A stretch of DNA of 48,222 bases from contig JBBDWR010000004.1 of assembly GCA_040902745.1 (NCBI GenBank), positions 1-48,222 on the forward strand, read 5' to 3'. Source of the stretch: JBBDWR01 sp040902745. GTDB lineage: Bacteria; Actinomycetota; UBA4738; HRBIN12. The notes under the pieces were generated by a model. That model was not told the origin of the DNA. It searched no databases and was given only the letters and a program-made list of their open reading frames with translations. This document shows, piece by piece, positions 8,521-16,809 of the stretch; position 1 is the first letter of the stretch, and the number at the start of each line of letters is the position of its first letter. Both the position numbers and the translations under genes were made by a program.

Positions 8521-8865
8521 AGGTGGGCTCCGGCCGGTCGGGGAGGGAGTTCGGCGAGCCTACCAGCGGCCTCGAGTCACCCCGCGGCCACGAAGGGCTG
8601 GCCGCGGATCGACTCCGAACCCCTATCGGTGCAGGTCAGAGCCCTTGCAGTGGCTCGACGAAGCACCACTCGGGAATACCTGAGGCTCTGCCGGCCGTTC
8701 AAAGAGCGACGGTGTGGGCGCCCGGAGAACGAGTCCACCGGGCCACTGCCTCGCCGCTCGTCCCGATCCCCGGTTCGGCTCCCGGAGGCACGGGTGCTGG
8801 TACCGTGGGCCGCCGAGACGGGCTTGACCCCCGTCCGATCCACTCCTGCTAAAGGATTCGACTTC
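8521..8865 (+). other. 345-base divergent intergenic region between dedA and topA
   Basis: No gene is supported here. The minus strand carries a -10 candidate TAGGCT (8562 down to 8557) for dedA. For topA the candidates are TACCGT at 8801-8806 and a TTGACC -35-like hexamer at 8824-8829; neither forms a complete promoter. Two inverted repeats stand out: a perfect 9-bp dyad at 8582-8607 and a 6-bp dyad (GCCCGG/CCGGGC) at 8720-8743. I see no features of SRP RNA, tmRNA or 6S RNA. Confidence 0.5.
8582..8607. repeat. Perfect 9-bp inverted repeat (CCGCGGCCA / TGGCCGCGG)
   Basis: The two 9-base arms at 8582-8590 and 8599-8607 are exact reverse complements around an 8-base spacer. No T-tract follows on either side, so a terminator is unlikely. 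It could be an operator between dedA and topA or an RNA hairpin. Confidence 0.55.
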
Positions 8866-11469
8866 ATGCCGAAGACGCTGGTCGTCGTGGAATCGCCGAC
8901 CAAGGCGAAGACCCTGGAGCGCTACCTGGGCTCCGACTACACGGTCCGCGCCTCGTATGGCCACATCCGCGACCTCCCAAAGAGCAAGCTCGGTGTCGAT
9001 CCCGATCACGGGTTCGAGCCCGAATACGTCGTGCCCGAGGCCTCCGAGAAGGCCGTTCGGGAGCTCCGTGCTGCCAACAAGAAGGCCGACGCCGTCGTGC
9101 TCGCGACGGACTACGACCGCGAGGGCGAGGCGATCGCCTTCCACGTTGCCGAGATCCTCAAGCTGCCGCTAGACGGCACGCAACGGGTCACGTTCACCGA
9201 GATCACCAAGGACGCGATCCTCGCCGCGTTCGAGCATCCGCGAAGCGTCGATCTGCGGCTCGTCGAGGCGCAGCAGGCTCGGCGGATCCTCGATCGCTTG
9301 GTGGGATATCGGATCTCCCCGATCCTGTGGCGCAAGGTTCGTCCGGGTTTGTCGGCCGGACGTGTGCAGTCGGTCGCGGTCCGCCTGATCGTCGAACGCG
9401 AGCGGGAGATCCGCGCGTTCACCCCGGTGGAGTACTGGAGCGTCGATGTCCGGCTGACACCCCAGGACGCTGCCGAGGAGCAGACCCCGTTCCTCGCACG
9501 ACTGATCGAGATCCCCGACGGCAAGCTCGCCCCCAACCCCGATAAGAAGGGGATCCACCTCGCCGACGAGGCCTCCGCGCAGTCGCACGTCGACAATCTG
9601 CAGCGAGCCGACTACCGCGTCCGGCAAGTGCGGGAGACCGAGCGCAAGCGTTCTCCGTCTCCGCCGTTCACGACCTCGACCCTGCAACAGGAGGCGGCGC
9701 GCAAGCTCGGGTTCACCGCTCGCCAGACGATGCGAACGGCCCAGCAGCTGTACGAGGGCATCGACCTCCCCGGCGAGGGTCAGGTCGGACTCATCTCCTA
9801 CATGCGCACCGACTCGGTGTCGATCGCCGAGTCTGCACTCGCCGAGATCGCCGAGCTCGTGAAGAACGACTACGGCGAGGAGTACTCCCTCGCCGAGCCG
9901 CGCAGGTACAAGAAGAAGCAGCGAGGAGCACAGGAGGCGCACGAGGCGATCAGGCCGACGTCCGTGCTGCGGACGCCGACCCGCGTGGCCGGTGCGCTCG
10001 ACGCGCGACAGCTCAAGCTGTATCGCCTGATCTGGCAGCGGACGGTTGCCTCGCAGATGGCCGAGGCACGGTTCAAGCAGCTGTCGGTCGACATCGAGGC
10101 CACCGCGGATACTTCCACCTACATGCTGCGGTCCACCGGACAGCAATTGCTGTTCGACGGCTTCCGACGCGTCTACTTCGAGGGCCGGGACGACACCCCG
10201 GATGAGGACGCCGAGGCGATGCTGCCGCCGCTCACCGCGGAGCAGTTGCTGCGGATGCTCGAGGTGCTCCCCGAGCAGCACTTCACCCAGCCGCCCCCGC
10301 GCTTCACCGAAGCATCGCTCGTCAAGACCCTCGAAGAGCTCGGCATCGGCCGGCCCTCAACCTACGCAAGCACGATCTCCACGATCCGCGACCGCGAGTA
10401 CGTCCGGCTCGAGGAGCGACGCTTCTTCCCTGAGGACGTCGGGGAAGTCGTCACCGATCTGCTCGTGAAGTACTTCCCGGACATCGTGGACGTGAACTTC
10501 ACCGCGAAGATGGAGGACGAACTCGACGACATCGCGGAAGGCAAGCTCGGTTGGGCGCAGGTCCTGGACGAGTTCTACGGACCGTTCGAGCGGCTCCTCG
10601 AGAAGAACGAAGACGAGATCACGCGGTTCGAGGAGCAACTCAACGAGAAGTGCCCGAAGTGCCCGACCGAGGGTCGCGAGCCGGGGAACCTGATCGTCAA
10701 GCTCGGCCGCTACGGCAAGTTCATCGGGTGCGACGCCTACCCCGAGTGCTCCTACATCCGCAACATGGACGGCACCGAGCGCCCGGAGCCGGAGATGCTG
10801 GACGAGACCTGCCCGGACTGCGGCAAGCAGCTCACCAAGAAGGTCGGTCGGTTCGGTCCGTTCATCGGGTGCTCCGGATACCCGGACTGCCGCTACATCA
10901 AGCGAGAAGAGGTCCCGGGAACGGGCGTGACGTGTCCGCAGTGCAACGAGGGCGAGATCGTGCCCAAGGTCGCGCGCGGCAATCGCACCTTCTACTCCTG
11001 CAGCCGCTACCCGGACTGCACGTTCGCCGCGAGCTACCCGCCCGTGAAGGACCGCCCTTGCCCCGAGTGCTCTTCCGTGATGCTCGAGCAGGCGCCGACC
11101 AAGGGCGGCGCCCGCTGCTGGAACTGTGGCTGCGTGGTCGACGACGAAGGCACGGTGGTGGAGTCCGGCGATCCGAAGGCCGAAGCCGAGCGACGGGCTG
11201 CCAAGGACGAGACTCGTCGTAAGCGTGCCGAGGCCAAGGCCGCATCCGCAGCCAGGAAGAAGAAGTCGAGCAAGAAGAGCCCTGCCAAGAAGAAGTTCAC
11301 GGCCAAGAAGAAGTCCACGACGGCCAAGAAGTCGACGGCCAAGAAGACGGCCGCGACCAAACCGGGCACCAACGGCGACGGCCCCGCGGCAGCCGAGACC
11401 CCGGCGACCGCGGTCGTGCCCGAAGCACCGAGTCCGGAGCCGGAGGCTCCCACGCCGGCGGGAGCCTGA
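8866..11469 (+). CDS. topA: DNA topoisomerase I (type IA)
   Basis: The 867-residue enzyme relaxes negative supercoils by single-strand passage. The start is the ATG at 8866, whose product opens with VVVESPTKAKTLERYLG; the frame is open further upstream but without family similarity. A Toprim domain occupies residues 4-115 with the metal site ATDYDREGE (Asp82, Asp84, Glu86). The catalytic tyrosine is Tyr312 in ISYMRTDS. The C-terminus carries four Cys4 zinc-ribbon units between about residues 595 and 765 (for example CPDCGKQ...GYPDC), followed from about residue 797 by a Lys/Ala-rich tail typical of actinobacterial TopA, which binds DNA electrostatically. Its TGA stop overlaps the ATG of the next gene by one base, so it is coupled to the MFS-dTMP kinase gene. 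Confidence 0.97.
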   Translation: MPKTLVVVESPTKAKTLERYLGSDYTVRASYGHIRDLPKSKLGVDPDHGFEPEYVVPEASEKAVRELRAANKKADAVVLATDYDREGEAIAFHVAEILKLPLDGTQRVTFTEITKDAILAAFEHPRSVDLRLVEAQQARRILDRLVGYRISPILWRKVRPGLSAGRVQSVAVRLIVEREREIRAFTPVEYWSVDVRLTPQDAAEEQTPFLARLIEIPDGKLAPNPDKKGIHLADEASAQSHVDNLQRADYRVRQVRETERKRSPSPPFTTSTLQQEAARKLGFTARQTMRTAQQLYEGIDLPGEGQVGLISYMRTDSVSIAESALAEIAELVKNDYGEEYSLAEPRRYKKKQRGAQEAHEAIRPTSVLRTPTRVAGALDARQLKLYRLIWQRTVASQMAEARFKQLSVDIEATADTSTYMLRSTGQQLLFDGFRRVYFEGRDDTPDEDAEAMLPPLTAEQLLRMLEVLPEQHFTQPPPRFTEASLVKTLEELGIGRPSTYASTISTIRDREYVRLEERRFFPEDVGEVVTDLLVKYFPDIVDVNFTAKMEDELDDIAEGKLGWAQVLDEFYGPFERLLEKNEDEITRFEEQLNEKCPKCPTEGREPGNLIVKLGRYGKFIGCDAYPECSYIRNMDGTERPEPEMLDETCPDCGKQLTKKVGRFGPFIGCSGYPDCRYIKREEVPGTGVTCPQCNEGEIVPKVARGNRTFYSCSRYPDCTFAASYPPVKDRPCPECSSVMLEQAPTKGGARCWNCGCVVDDEGTVVESGDPKAEAERRAAKDETRRKRAEAKAASAARKKKSSKKSPAKKKFTAKKKSTTAKKSTAKKTAATKPGTNGDGPAAAETPATAVVPEAPSPEPEAPTPAGA

Positions 11470-13655
11470 TGGCCAGCGTCTCCGAGGAGGTCGCCGCACT
11501 CCGCGGGACCCGCTCGGCCACGCTCCGGGACCTGCTCCGCTCGCCCAAGTTCTCCCGGCTGCTCGCCGCGATGACGGTCTCCTCTCTGGGGGACTGGATC
11601 GGTTTCGTGGCGGTGACCGCGCTCGTTGCGCGCCTCGCGGGCTCTCAGCGCGTCGCTCTCGGCGCCGTCGCTGCGGTGATGACCGCACGGATGCTTCCAG
11701 CTTTGATCTTCGGGCCGTTCGCCGGAGCGATCGTCGATCGGCTCGATCGCAAGCAGCTGATGATCACTGCCGACATCGGACGCGGACTGATGTATGCGTC
11801 GATGCCGTTCGTCGGACACCTCTGGGCGATCTTCGTGATCTCGTTCTTCATCGAATGTCTTTCGTTGCTGTGGACACCGGCGCGAGACGCGAGCCTGCCG
11901 CATCTGGTCCCCCGCAGACAGCTCCCGAACGCGAACTCGCTCAGCCTGCTGACGACGTACGGGACGCTCCCGATCGGCGGCGCGATCGCGACCGTCCTCG
12001 CGGGGGCCTCGGACGTCCTCGGCGCCGCTGTGCCCTACTTCTCGACCCATCCCGAGTCGCTGGCGCTCTGGCTCGACGCGGGCTCGTTCGGGTTCAGTGC
12101 GTTCATGGTCAGTGGGATCGCGCTCGCCCCGATCAAATCGCGAACCGGCAAGGGCCTGGAGTTCCGCAAGGTCGGCAAGGACATCCTCGACGGGGTCAGG
12201 TTCCTCTCGCGCGATCCACTGATCTCGACGATGACGCTCGGCATCGTGATGGCCTTCGGAGCGGTGGGTGCGGTGCTCTCGCTGGGCCCCGTGTTCGCAG
12301 CGGATACCCTCAAGGCGTCCACCGCAGGCTGGCCGATCCTCGTCACGGCGTTCGGGCTCGGTATGGCCGGCGGCATGGTGTCGGTCAACCTGTTCGCCAA
12401 GCGGCTGGATCAGGACCTGTTGTTCGCGGGGTCGATGGTGGGAGCTGCAGGCGCGCTGTTCGTGCTCGCCGTGACGCCGAACATCGCCTCCGCGGCGTTG
12501 ATCACGGTCGGTGTGGGCGGGTTCTGCGGGACGATGTGGGTCACGGGGTACACACTGCTGCAGGAGAACGTCAGTGATGAGATGCGTGGACGCACATTCG
12601 GCTCGATCACCGTGGTGGCCAGGCTCGCCCTGTTCCTTGCCCTCACGACCTTCCCGTCGCTCGCCGCGATCATCGGGCCGCGGGTCATCCGGGTGGGCGC
12701 CGCGGACATCGACCTCTCAGGAACCCGCATCGCGCTGGCCGTCGCCGGGGTGGGTGCGCTGATGGGTGGTGGCACAACCTGGCGTCGCCTTCGACGTCTC
12801 CGTGTGCTCAAGCCGAAGCCCCTCGGGCTCGTGCCCAAACTGATCCGCCCGCCCAGCACCGGCTTGTTCATCGCCTTCGAGGGCGTCGAGGGAGCGGGAA
12901 AGGGCACGCAGATCGAGCTGCTGCGCTCCTATCTGGAACAGCGCGGACAGGATGTCCTCGTTACGCGCGAGCCTGGCGGCACCCCCCTCGGCGAACGGGT
13001 GCGCGAGCTGATCCTGGACCCGGACACGGGGCGGGTCGAGCCGCGCACGGAAGCTTTGTTGTTCGCCGCCAGCCGGGCGCAGCACGTCTCGACCGTTCTC
13101 CGCCCCGCGTTGGCGGAGGGGCGCACGGTGATCTGCGATCGCTACATCGATTCGTCGCTTGCATATCAGGGAACGGGCCGAGGTATCGGCGAGCAGGACA
13201 TCCTGTCGCTCAACGTGTGGGGAACGCAGGGGCTGTTCCCCGACCTCGTGTTGTTGCTGCATCTCGAACCCGAGATCGGCCTCGAGAGGCAACGGCTCAA
13301 GGATGCACCCGCCGACCGTATCGAAGCAGAGGGCACCGCGTTCCTCGACAGGGTGGCCGATGCTTTCCTCAAGATCGCCGAGGAGCACCCGGAGCGCTTC
13401 GTGGTCATCGATGCTGGGAGAGAGGCCGACGAGGTGTTCGTCGACGTGCGTGATGCGGCGGAGCGGCTGCTCCGCGAACGGCTCGAGGACGGCGAGGTCA
13501 AGGCGATCCCTTCGCACGAGGTGCGTCCACTGTCGAGCGACGAACGCGCAACCGCCGACCCGGCGAGCGACGCCACGGAACCGGTCGTCATGCCCGATCC
13601 CTCGGACTCCGAGACGGAGCCCATCGACCCAGTCGGGCGAGAGGGTGGCTCGTGA
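11469..13655 (+). CDS. tmk: MFS transporter fused to dTMP kinase
   Basis: The 728-residue protein is two-part. Residues 20-450 resemble the MFS_3 (enterobactin exporter-like) family, with about ten to twelve membrane segments and the block SSLGDWIGFVAV near residue 40. Residues 465-665 are a thymidylate kinase, which phosphorylates dTMP to dTDP, with P-loop GVEGAGKGTQ, the DRYIDSSLAYQG motif and a LID region with Arg/Asp residues. The last 60 residues are an acidic low-complexity tail. Bifunctional MFS/dTMP kinase proteins are annotated in Streptomyces, so the fusion is known, though its sense is not. The kinase would be tethered at the inner face of the membrane. The start overlaps the topA stop, and the stop overlaps the holB start. 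Confidence 0.93.
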   Translation: MASVSEEVAALRGTRSATLRDLLRSPKFSRLLAAMTVSSLGDWIGFVAVTALVARLAGSQRVALGAVAAVMTARMLPALIFGPFAGAIVDRLDRKQLMITADIGRGLMYASMPFVGHLWAIFVISFFIECLSLLWTPARDASLPHLVPRRQLPNANSLSLLTTYGTLPIGGAIATVLAGASDVLGAAVPYFSTHPESLALWLDAGSFGFSAFMVSGIALAPIKSRTGKGLEFRKVGKDILDGVRFLSRDPLISTMTLGIVMAFGAVGAVLSLGPVFAADTLKASTAGWPILVTAFGLGMAGGMVSVNLFAKRLDQDLLFAGSMVGAAGALFVLAVTPNIASAALITVGVGGFCGTMWVTGYTLLQENVSDEMRGRTFGSITVVARLALFLALTTFPSLAAIIGPRVIRVGAADIDLSGTRIALAVAGVGALMGGGTTWRRLRRLRVLKPKPLGLVPKLIRPPSTGLFIAFEGVEGAGKGTQIELLRSYLEQRGQDVLVTREPGGTPLGERVRELILDPDTGRVEPRTEALLFAASRAQHVSTVLRPALAEGRTVICDRYIDSSLAYQGTGRGIGEQDILSLNVWGTQGLFPDLVLLLHLEPEIGLERQRLKDAPADRIEAEGTAFLDRVADAFLKIAEEHPERFVVIDAGREADEVFVDVRDAAERLLRERLEDGEVKAIPSHEVRPLSSDERATADPASDATEPVVMPDPSDSETEPIDPVGREGGS

Positions 13656-14776
13656 CCGCGCATCCCCCCGTGCTCGATCTCGTTCCCGGCCAGGGCGCGG
13701 CGATGAAGTTCCTGCGCGCAGCCGTGCAGCGGCCGCACCACGCCTATGTCTTCGCCGGTCCGGAGGGCAGTGGGAAGCAACTCGGCGCCAGGGCGTTCGC
13801 TGCGGCGCTGCTGTGCGCGGATGGGGGGTGCGGAACGTGCCGCGCCTGTCGCCTCGCGCTCGACGACCGCCACCCGAACGAGTTCCTCATCGAGCCGGAG
13901 GGTCGTGACATCCATGTGGACACGGTGCGTGAGGAGATCTGGCACCCGGCGTACCGTACTCCGCCCGAGCCAGGACCGAAGCTGTTCGTGATCCGGGAGG
14001 CCGATCGCCTGAACCCGGCCGCCGCGGACGTTTTGCTCAAGGTCCTGGAGGAGCCTCCGCCCGACTGCGTTTTCCTGCTGAACTCCGCCCGGCCGCACGA
14101 GCTCCCCGAGACCGTGCTCTCTCGCTGCCATGTCGTGACCTTCGCCCCGCTCGCGGAGGACTTCGTCGTCGAAACGCTCACCGGGGACGGCGTGGACCGG
14201 GACCTGGCGATCCTCGCCGCGCGACTGGCGGGCGGCAACGTCGGACGCGCTCGCCGGTTGGCCAGGTCGGACGGGCTCGGGTTCCGCGACGTTGCTCTCG
14301 AGGCACTCACCCGTTCCGCATCGGGCCCCCCCGGGGCTCTGGTTGCCGCGGAGCTCGTGCTGAAGGCCGCCGATCAGCGCCGCAAGGACATGAAGGTGGA
14401 GCTCGCCGCCGAGCTCGAGCCGTTCCTGGACCACAAGGGCAGGCCGGAGCCGTCGTACCGGGGAGCGATCAAACGACTCGAGACTCGCCACCATCGGCGT
14501 TTGCGACGTGAGGAGCGCGACTTCGTGGATCGGGTGCTGCTCGGCCTCTCCGCGATCGTTCGCGACCGGATCGTCGATCGCGTGGGCGGGGGACCGGACC
14601 TATTGATCAACGTCGACCTGCATCCTGAGGGGGACTCGATCGTCGTCGCAGCCGCTGCGCTCGCAGCGGTCGAGCAGGCGCGCGCCGCGCTCGCCGAAGA
14701 TCTCAACCTCAATCAGCGGCTCGTGTTGGAGCAGGCGTTCCTGCGACTCGGCGATCAGCCGGTGCTCGTTGCCTAG
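13652..14776 (+). CDS. holB: DNA polymerase III subunit delta' (clamp-loader)
   Basis: The 374-residue clamp-loader AAA+ subunit starts at a GTG that overlaps the tmk stop (GTGA). It has a P-loop-like GPEGSGKQ near residue 36 in which the usual Thr/Ser after GK is Gln, and a Cys4 zinc module (CADGGCGTCRAC) near residue 55. Sensor and arginine-finger blocks follow: READRLNPAAADVLLKVLEEPP near 110-130, and SARPHELPETVLSRC with the SRC motif near 150. The Gln substitution fits a delta' subunit that does not hydrolyse ATP. The tmk-holB neighbourhood is widespread in bacteria. It ends against a hairpin terminator shared with the convergent lipoprotein gene. Confidence 0.94.
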   Translation: MTAHPPVLDLVPGQGAAMKFLRAAVQRPHHAYVFAGPEGSGKQLGARAFAAALLCADGGCGTCRACRLALDDRHPNEFLIEPEGRDIHVDTVREEIWHPAYRTPPEPGPKLFVIREADRLNPAAADVLLKVLEEPPPDCVFLLNSARPHELPETVLSRCHVVTFAPLAEDFVVETLTGDGVDRDLAILAARLAGGNVGRARRLARSDGLGFRDVALEALTRSASGPPGALVAAELVLKAADQRRKDMKVELAAELEPFLDHKGRPEPSYRGAIKRLETRHHRRLRREERDFVDRVLLGLSAIVRDRIVDRVGGGPDLLINVDLHPEGDSIVVAAAALAAVEQARAALAEDLNLNQRLVLEQAFLRLGDQPVLVA

Positions 14777-14822
14777 TGGCTCGAAAACACGAGTGAGCGG
14801 ATGAACTGCTGAGGACGCAAAC

Positions 14823-14856
14823 GACCCCCGGCGACACGAGTGGCTCGCCGGGGGTC
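14823..14856. terminator. Bidirectional hairpin terminator between holB and lipoprotein gene
   Basis: A perfect 12-bp inverted repeat (GACCCCCGGCGA at 14823-14834, TCGCCGGGGGTC at 14845-14856) with a 10-base loop lies between two convergent genes. There is a short T-run only on the minus-strand side, so it is an L-shaped actinobacterial-type terminator. Confidence 0.75.
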
Positions 14857-14885
14857 GACTGGGTGATGCGGGTCGTGGAGGGCCG

Positions 14886-15395
14886 CTAGGCGACCGTGAT
14901 CTCCTTGACCATCCCGAGCGCTGCGTGCGGCTGGTCGTCGTTCGCCTTGGAAGTGACGAAGCACGCCAACACGTACGTGCCGGCCTCGAGGTCGGCCGTC
15001 GTCGGCTTCTTGGCGGTCTGGCCCGGTCCGGCCCCGTTGCCGCCTATGATCGTGACCCACGACGGGGGTTTGGCGTTGGGGTCTTCCTCGATCACGGCCA
15101 TGACGTCTTCGAACGTCTTGCCCTCGTCAAGGGCGATCAGCACCATCTCGTGAGGCTCTTCACCCTCGTTCTCGAACGCGATCGTCTGCTCGCCTGCGGC
15201 CCAGGTGTCCGGGGTCTCGAACTCGAAGTCATGCGCGACCACCGTCGGGTCGGTCGCGGGAGCTTCGGTCATGGGCGACTCGGCGCTGGCGTCGTCGGCT
15301 GCGGGCTCGTCGTTCCCGTCGCCGCATGCTGCGAGCGCGAACACGAACGATCCTGCCAGCGCGACGGCGCCGATCTTGCGGAACATCTTCGACAC
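14886..15395 (-). CDS. Cupredoxin-like lipoprotein
   Basis: The 169-residue protein starts at the GTG at 15395, which has a strong AAGGAGGA ribosome binding site 6 bases before it. The N-terminus is a lipoprotein signal: basic start, hydrophobic run and the lipobox LAAC at about residues 21-24, so the mature protein is anchored outside the membrane. An acidic linker follows (about 25-50). The rest looks like a small beta-sandwich with possible copper ligands: a His in EPHEMVL, then Cys in LACFVTS, His in QPHAAL and Met shortly after, resembling the Cys-His-Met order of plastocyanin-type proteins. The spacing between Cys and His is longer than in classical plastocyanins, so metal binding is uncertain. 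It converges on holB. Confidence 0.75.
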   Translation of the reverse strand: MSKMFRKIGAVALAGSFVFALAACGDGNDEPAADDASAESPMTEAPATDPTVVAHDFEFETPDTWAAGEQTIAFENEGEEPHEMVLIALDEGKTFEDVMAVIEEDPNAKPPSWVTIIGGNGAGPGQTAKKPTTADLEAGTYVLACFVTSKANDDQPHAALGMVKEITVA

Positions 15396-15597
15396 GGGCT
15401 TCCTCCTTAGTTCGGGTCAATCTGCCTGTTGGCGCGTCCCACCGCCGAGAGCGCACCGATGCCGGTGCAGTCGGGCCCGTGATATGCCGGTGGTGCGATC
15501 CTGCCCACTACGGAGAGGTCTCACACTTCCCTGTCCGAGCAGGCGGGTGACGCTGGCACGGTACCCGCGCCGGCAACGAGATGTCACACTGTCGGAC

Positions 15598-15816
15598 GTG
15601 GCAGCGACACAGCGGTCCCGGCGGCGTCGGATCGAGCGGTGGTTCCTCGGCCTCGGCATGTCGCTGGTCGCCTTCGTCCTCGAGCGCCGCGTGATCCGGT
15701 CGATCAAACGGCGAGGGGAGGCTCCCCCTGCCAAGACCACTCTCGGCGAGCATGGCGAGCACGAGGTGGTACAACAAGACGCGTCCGGCGAATGGGTCGC
15801 GGGTCCCGACCGGTGA
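15598..15816 (+). CDS. Small hypothetical protein (72 residues)
   Basis: The reading frame from the GTG at 15598 encodes a basic N-terminus (RSRRRRIER), one moderately hydrophobic stretch (WFLGLGMSLVAFVL, residues about 15-28) and a polar C-terminus. A CACACT hexamer ends 7 bases before the GTG, matching the leaderless spacing seen elsewhere in the window. The stop overlaps the next start as GTGA, which strongly supports that this is a translated gene coupled to the cyclic-nucleotide-domain protein. The frame is open further upstream but runs antisense through the lipoprotein gene. No family recognised; perhaps a small membrane-associated protein. Confidence 0.5.
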   Translation: MAATQRSRRRRIERWFLGLGMSLVAFVLERRVIRSIKRRGEAPPAKTTLGEHGEHEVVQQDASGEWVAGPDR

Positions 15817-16802
15817 CCCGGATCGACGGTGCCGTGCTCGCGGTTACCTGGATCCCGCGCGAGGCGGTCGAGGGTCCTGCGCGCTTGCCATTCCAGCTAG
15901 GCCTGGCACATTTCGACGATCCCCCACCCGAGCGGATCGACGACGAACCAGCGTTCTTGATTGCAGGGGAGTTCACTTTCGCGAACGACGTCCGCGCCTG
16001 GATCGAAGTGGAGGACGGCGCGATCGTGGATCGGGGCGTCGGGGGCGGCGTCGTGCTGGGGCATCGTGCCCGAGCCGAGACCGAGGGTGTGATGTTCGCC
16101 CGCCAGACCTACCCCGTGCTCCGTCCAGACCCCCAGGTGCAGGCCGATCGTGTGCGCTTCGTGCAGACGGGTGGAGGATCCACGGGACTCGCGGCCCCGC
16201 GCCGTCTCGGTCCCCGGGGGGAGGCACACGTCGGGGCACCGCCCGCATGGACGACCGTCGCGCTCACGCTGCACACCGACGGCCGCGCGGAGCACGAAGT
16301 GATCGGCGCCAGTGCGTTCCCGCGTCATTGGATCTACGACGACGTCGGACGGCTGCAGGTGAAGACGGCCCTGATCGAGTTCGACGATTGGTTCTACCGG
16401 GACGCCGGGCGGGCGACGCCGTGGGGCGGGGTTGACACGCCGGCCCTCGTCGCGACGGCGGAGTCGGCGCTCGAACGACGCCTGTCACAAGCGATCATCG
16501 GCACCGATCCGCCCTTCCGCCGGCTCCGGCGAGGTGAGGAGCTCGTCCGGCAGGGGGACGAGGGTGGCGAGCTTTTCCTGCTGTTCGACGGCGTGCTCGA
16601 GGTGGAGCGGGACGGTGAGGTGATCGCGCGTCTGGGACCAGGGGCCGTGGTCGGCGAGGCGGCGTTGCTCTCCGGGGGCGTTCGGAACGCGACGTTGCGG
16701 GCGATCACGGCCGTGCGGGTCGCCGCGGTTCCAGGCGATCGGATCGACAGAGGTGCCCTTGCGGCGCTCTTCGCGCAGCGCGAGGTGCCCGGGGGTTCGT
16801 GA
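15813..16802 (+). CDS. Hypothetical protein with C-terminal cyclic-nucleotide-binding domain
   Basis: The 329-residue protein starts at the GTG at 15813, coupled to the small gene before it. Residues 1-230 are beta-rich and of a family I do not recognise. Residues about 235-320 form a cyclic-nucleotide-binding (CNB) fold: GEELVRQGDEGGELFLLFDG, then the phosphate-binding cassette GEAALLSGGVRNAT, which keeps the Glu and the Arg that contact cyclic nucleotide. No DNA-binding domain follows, so this is not a CRP-type regulator. The N-terminal part may be an effector or carrier domain whose activity responds to cAMP or cGMP (inference). It converges on the USP-ABC1 gene, 7 bases apart. Confidence 0.75.
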   Translation: MTRIDGAVLAVTWIPREAVEGPARLPFQLGLAHFDDPPPERIDDEPAFLIAGEFTFANDVRAWIEVEDGAIVDRGVGGGVVLGHRARAETEGVMFARQTYPVLRPDPQVQADRVRFVQTGGGSTGLAAPRRLGPRGEAHVGAPPAWTTVALTLHTDGRAEHEVIGASAFPRHWIYDDVGRLQVKTALIEFDDWFYRDAGRATPWGGVDTPALVATAESALERRLSQAIIGTDPPFRRLRRGEELVRQGDEGGELFLLFDGVLEVERDGEVIARLGPGAVVGEAALLSGGVRNATLRAITAVRVAAVPGDRIDRGALAALFAQREVPGGS

Positions 16803-16809
16803 GGGTTCC

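Noticed and set aside
8521..8865. Structured RNA gene (SRP RNA, 6S, tmRNA) upstream of topA
   Set aside because: Two dyads exist, but none of the conserved loops or motifs of these RNAs is present.
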